A DNA stretch of 64,000 nt from Kryptolebias marmoratus (Eukaryota > Chordata > Actinopteri > Cyprinodontiformes > Rivulidae). The stretch spans positions 11,241,944 through 11,305,943 of the forward strand of contig NC_051445.1 of NCBI RefSeq assembly GCF_001649575.2, read 5' to 3'. The notes beneath the pieces were generated by a model, which searched no databases, was not told the DNA's origin, and saw only the letters and a list, made by a program, of their open reading frames with translations. Shown in pieces: positions 61,774 to 64,000 of this stretch. The position numbers and the translations under genes were made by a program. Position 1 is the stretch's first letter, and each line of letters starts with the position of its first letter.

Positions 61774-61828
61774 NNNNNNNNNNNNNNNNNNNNNNNNNNN
61801 NNNNNNNNNNNNNNNNNNNNNNNNNNNN
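61774..61828. repeat. Assembly gap (55 N) beside a (TCCC)n tract
   Basis: The gap lies in ciart intron 1 and is followed directly by CCCT tetramers to about 61,850. The unresolved bases are probably more of the same repeat. Confidence 0.8.
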
Positions 61829-62672
61829 TCCCTCCCTCCCTCCCTCCCTCCACCATCCCCACCCTTGGATCTGACACACACAAACCACGCTCTTCTCCTC
61901 TCCGGCTGCATTTCTGCGTGTCTCTCATCTCTCCTCGTGCAGCTCTCGTTCCATCCTATTCGGTCATGCACACAAGCCTGGTGCTCCTCTCCGGTCCTCC
62001 CCTCCCCCTGTACAACCCAGCTCTCCTCCTCCTCCTCCTACTCTTCCTCTCACATTTTACATTCAATATCTCCATTGACGTTTCCTCCTCTGTCGGCGTG
62101 CGTAATCTCCCAGTGCCTGCTGATCCCACCAACACATATGGGGGAAATGAAAAGGGGGAGGTGGGGGTGAGGAGGAATGTGCTCAGCTGGTAAACACACC
62201 ACCACAGCCATTAACAACATGACTTATAAAACTCACAATTTAACAGGATTTTTTTTCTTTTTTTTTGCCCATATGGAGGTATGTTCATATTTAGAATTTA
62301 CAACAAACTTCGCCATTCATGTGACAAAACTACCATTGCTTAGTTCAGGTCCACGCCTTTCTGGGTGTAGACGGGTGGGGGGAGGACGGGGGATGCACAG
62401 GTAGAAGCAGGTGTTGCCCACCGCACATTTCACTACAAGGTTTACCAAAAAAAAAAAAAAAATGGAGGGCAAATAACCAGATTGAGGAATTCTACGTTGC
62501 TTCATTCTGGTTATCTACAAAAAATAAAAACAAGTATTTGTTTTTTTAAAAAAAAAGGGGAGGAAAAAAGCGGGACAGGAAATTCCCTTAAGCTAGTCGG
62601 GCAACTTCTGGAAACGTTAGCTTCGAATTTAAAACAACAAACAAACAAACAAACGGTAAAACGCTCACTTAC

Positions 62673-62860
62673 TTTCAGTAATGTCGGGTAAAAAACGGCT
62701 TCCTCGAGGCGGGGAAACAAAAGCTCTCGGCGTTTTGTTTTGTTTTTTTCCCTCCGCGGCTGGAAGGAGCATCGGGGGAGCCCAGCCTTCCAGCTCACCG
62801 CCCCGGCTGCTCGTTCGATCTCCGCCCGAGCCAGCTCTGCTCTCTCTTGCTCTGCCAGTT
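62673..62860 (-). other. ciart: ciart non-coding first exon
   Basis: On the minus strand the sequence ACTGAAA followed by GTAAGTGA gives a strong donor ending an exon at 62,673. The upstream boundary is set only roughly, by the CpG-rich block at 62,690-63,050. Splicing to the acceptor before 61,336 would give an intron of about 1.3 kb. Confidence 0.5.
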
Positions 62861-62872
62861 TACGAGCGCCCG

Positions 62873-62894
62873 AACGTGTGCGTGGGTCCACGTG
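62873..62894. promoter_or_regulatory. ciart: E-box pair in the ciart promoter
   Basis: A perfect palindromic E-box CACGTG lies at 62,889-62,894. An E'-type AACGTG (CACGTT on the other strand) lies ten bases away at 62,873-62,878. CLOCK:BMAL1 binds such elements, and mammalian CIART is a direct BMAL1 target. The pair sits just upstream of the inferred first exon. Confidence 0.65.
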
Positions 62895-63210
62895 CCTGCG
62901 CCGAGCGACGACCCCATTGGCTGCCGTCCCCTCGCCTCATTGGCCGAGCCGGTCGGCCAGTGAGCGCTGTGCTGAGCGCTGATTGGACGGCGGCTCGGTC
63001 ATCAGTGGCCCCGCCCCCTCATGTGTCGCCAGTGTGTGTGTGGAGGGGGAAACGGGATCTCTCTACTACAGCGAGCGGTTGTAAACAGGCACGAGAGCAC
63101 CGTCGGACCCTGAGATGCTTTATGTTTGCTTGTTTGTTTGTTTTTTTTACTGTTGACTGAAATTATGACTCTGCCCACTCAGAGAGAAAACACAAACACA
63201 TTGGGAGTCC

Positions 63211-63218
63211 TTATGCAA
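63211..63218. promoter_or_regulatory. ciart: D-box upstream of ciart
   Basis: TTATGCAA fits the D-box consensus TTATGYAA, bound by DBP/TEF/HLF and repressed by NFIL3. It lies about 320 bases upstream of the E-box, in AT-rich sequence. An 8-base match can occur by chance. Confidence 0.45.
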
Positions 63219-63329
63219 CCCAAGTCACCAACCACTGATCTAACTGTAAACATCCAGGTAAATGAAATATATATTTATGCTTTTAATATTTTTAAATCAG
63301 TTTGCTGAAGAAGGACAGTAAGCGCTCTT

Positions 63330-64000
63330 GTTTTTGTCCGTGTCCGTCTGAGCCGTTCTCATGAACCACTTTTAATGAATCCCAGAACATACATCTGGAA
63401 CCGATTACCATCTGGGGTCGACCCCATTCAAGATGGATGCCACAGCTAGGCAACCTAAGCAAATACAAAAAAAACGGCTGCAGCTCCGTTTGTTTTACAG
63501 ACGTCGAGCCAAAATTTGGTGCGGCAGTAGCTGAGAGTCATCGCCCATCACATGCTCAGAAATGTACGCACGGCGTGGTGTTTCCTCACCTGTCTGCTGC
63601 AGCCATTTTTGTCTAACAGCAAAATATGTCATGAACCAATGGATGGATTAAATGAAAACAATCAGAAAGTGGATGCACTGGATGCATGTCTACTTTGAGA
63701 GTGAGCCTAATACAAGACGGCTACCGCAGCTAATCCCCCTCAAGCAACACAATAATGGTGAAAACTCAGCCACCTTTACATATTTTGAGCTACAATTTGG
63801 TGGTAGTAGCTGAGCATCATACCCACCACATGTTCAGAGCGCTACGCATTGTGTAACAGTATTTGCATCAACCCGGACTGTAATATTAACAAAATACTTC
63901 ATGAACCAATCGTCTAAAACTGATTAACTTCCGGAGTCACCCCGATTCAAGATGGCTGCCACAGCCAATCCACATTAGTCAACACAAAAACGGCTACAAC
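63330..64000 (+). repeat. Tandem array with a 270-base period, running off the window
   Basis: ATGAACCA recurs at 63,361, 63,631 and 63,901, exactly 270 bases apart each time. Every unit has the same order: AAAATA-TCATGAACCA, GATTAACTTCCGGAGTC, TTCAAGATGGCTGCCACAG, AACGGCTACAAC, GAGCTACAATTTGGTG, GTAGTAGCTGAG and CACATGCTCAGAG. The second and third units are complete or cut by the window end, and the first is more diverged at its start. There is no open frame. Confidence 0.9.

Noticed and set aside
61519..62193. Frames of 147-200 codons on both strands
   Set aside because: They span an assembly gap and pyrimidine-rich ciart intron sequence. The length depends on unknown bases.
1..64000. Operons, CRISPR arrays, attachment sites, tRNA or rRNA genes
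   Set aside because: The window is vertebrate nuclear DNA with spliced genes. No such structures were seen on either strand.

Overview
The window looks like nuclear DNA of a ray-finned fish, probably a spiny-rayed teleost. The genes have many short exons with GT/AG introns, and there are long AT-rich introns, CA, GATA-like and TCCA microsatellites, decayed Tc1-like transposons, LINE tails and fish-type inverted-repeat elements. Four protein-coding genes can be reconstructed exon by exon, all on the minus strand. From right to left they are ciart (a circadian repressor), prpf3 (U4/U6 snRNP protein Prp3), rprd2 (a CID-domain protein that binds the RNA polymerase II C-terminal domain) and tars2 (mitochondrial threonyl-tRNA synthetase). 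From memory, human chromosome 1q21.2 has the same order, CIART-MRPS21-PRPF3-RPRD2-TARS2, which supports orthology. I found no mrps21 between ciart and prpf3.

Layout. 1-15,000 has no gene I can support. It holds an inverted-repeat MITE, a LINE 3' end, three Tc1-like transposase relics (7.86-8.45, 8.88-9.29 and 12.24-12.89 kb) and a TCCA-based minisatellite. tars2 fills 15,214-23,791 with 18 coding exons and an intact frame of 692 codons; an NRF-1-like site lies about 330 bases upstream of its ATG. 24-28.4 kb is AT-rich and probably carries the rprd2 3' UTR. rprd2 occupies 28,451-41,854 in 10 coding exons, with an assembly gap in the last one and a 7.3-kb first intron. prpf3 occupies 42,676-48,878 in 16 coding exons plus a non-coding first exon near 49.3-49.45 kb. 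49.5-56 kb is intergenic, with several candidate plus-strand exons, two copies of a dispersed repeat, one MITE and one gap. ciart occupies 59,178-61,336 in 5 coding exons, with a non-coding first exon in a CpG-rich promoter near 62.7-63.0 kb. The right edge (63.33-64.0 kb) is a tandem array with a 270-base period.

The four genes are not a pathway. They are housekeeping or regulatory genes held together by old vertebrate synteny: mitochondrial translation, Pol II CTD binding, splicing and clock feedback. Three points stand out. The tars2 editing domain has lost three of the four histidine/cysteine residues of the classic editing site. One prpf3 intron is 117 bases long, a multiple of three, and free of stop codons. 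The ciart promoter region holds a perfect E-box and a perfect D-box.
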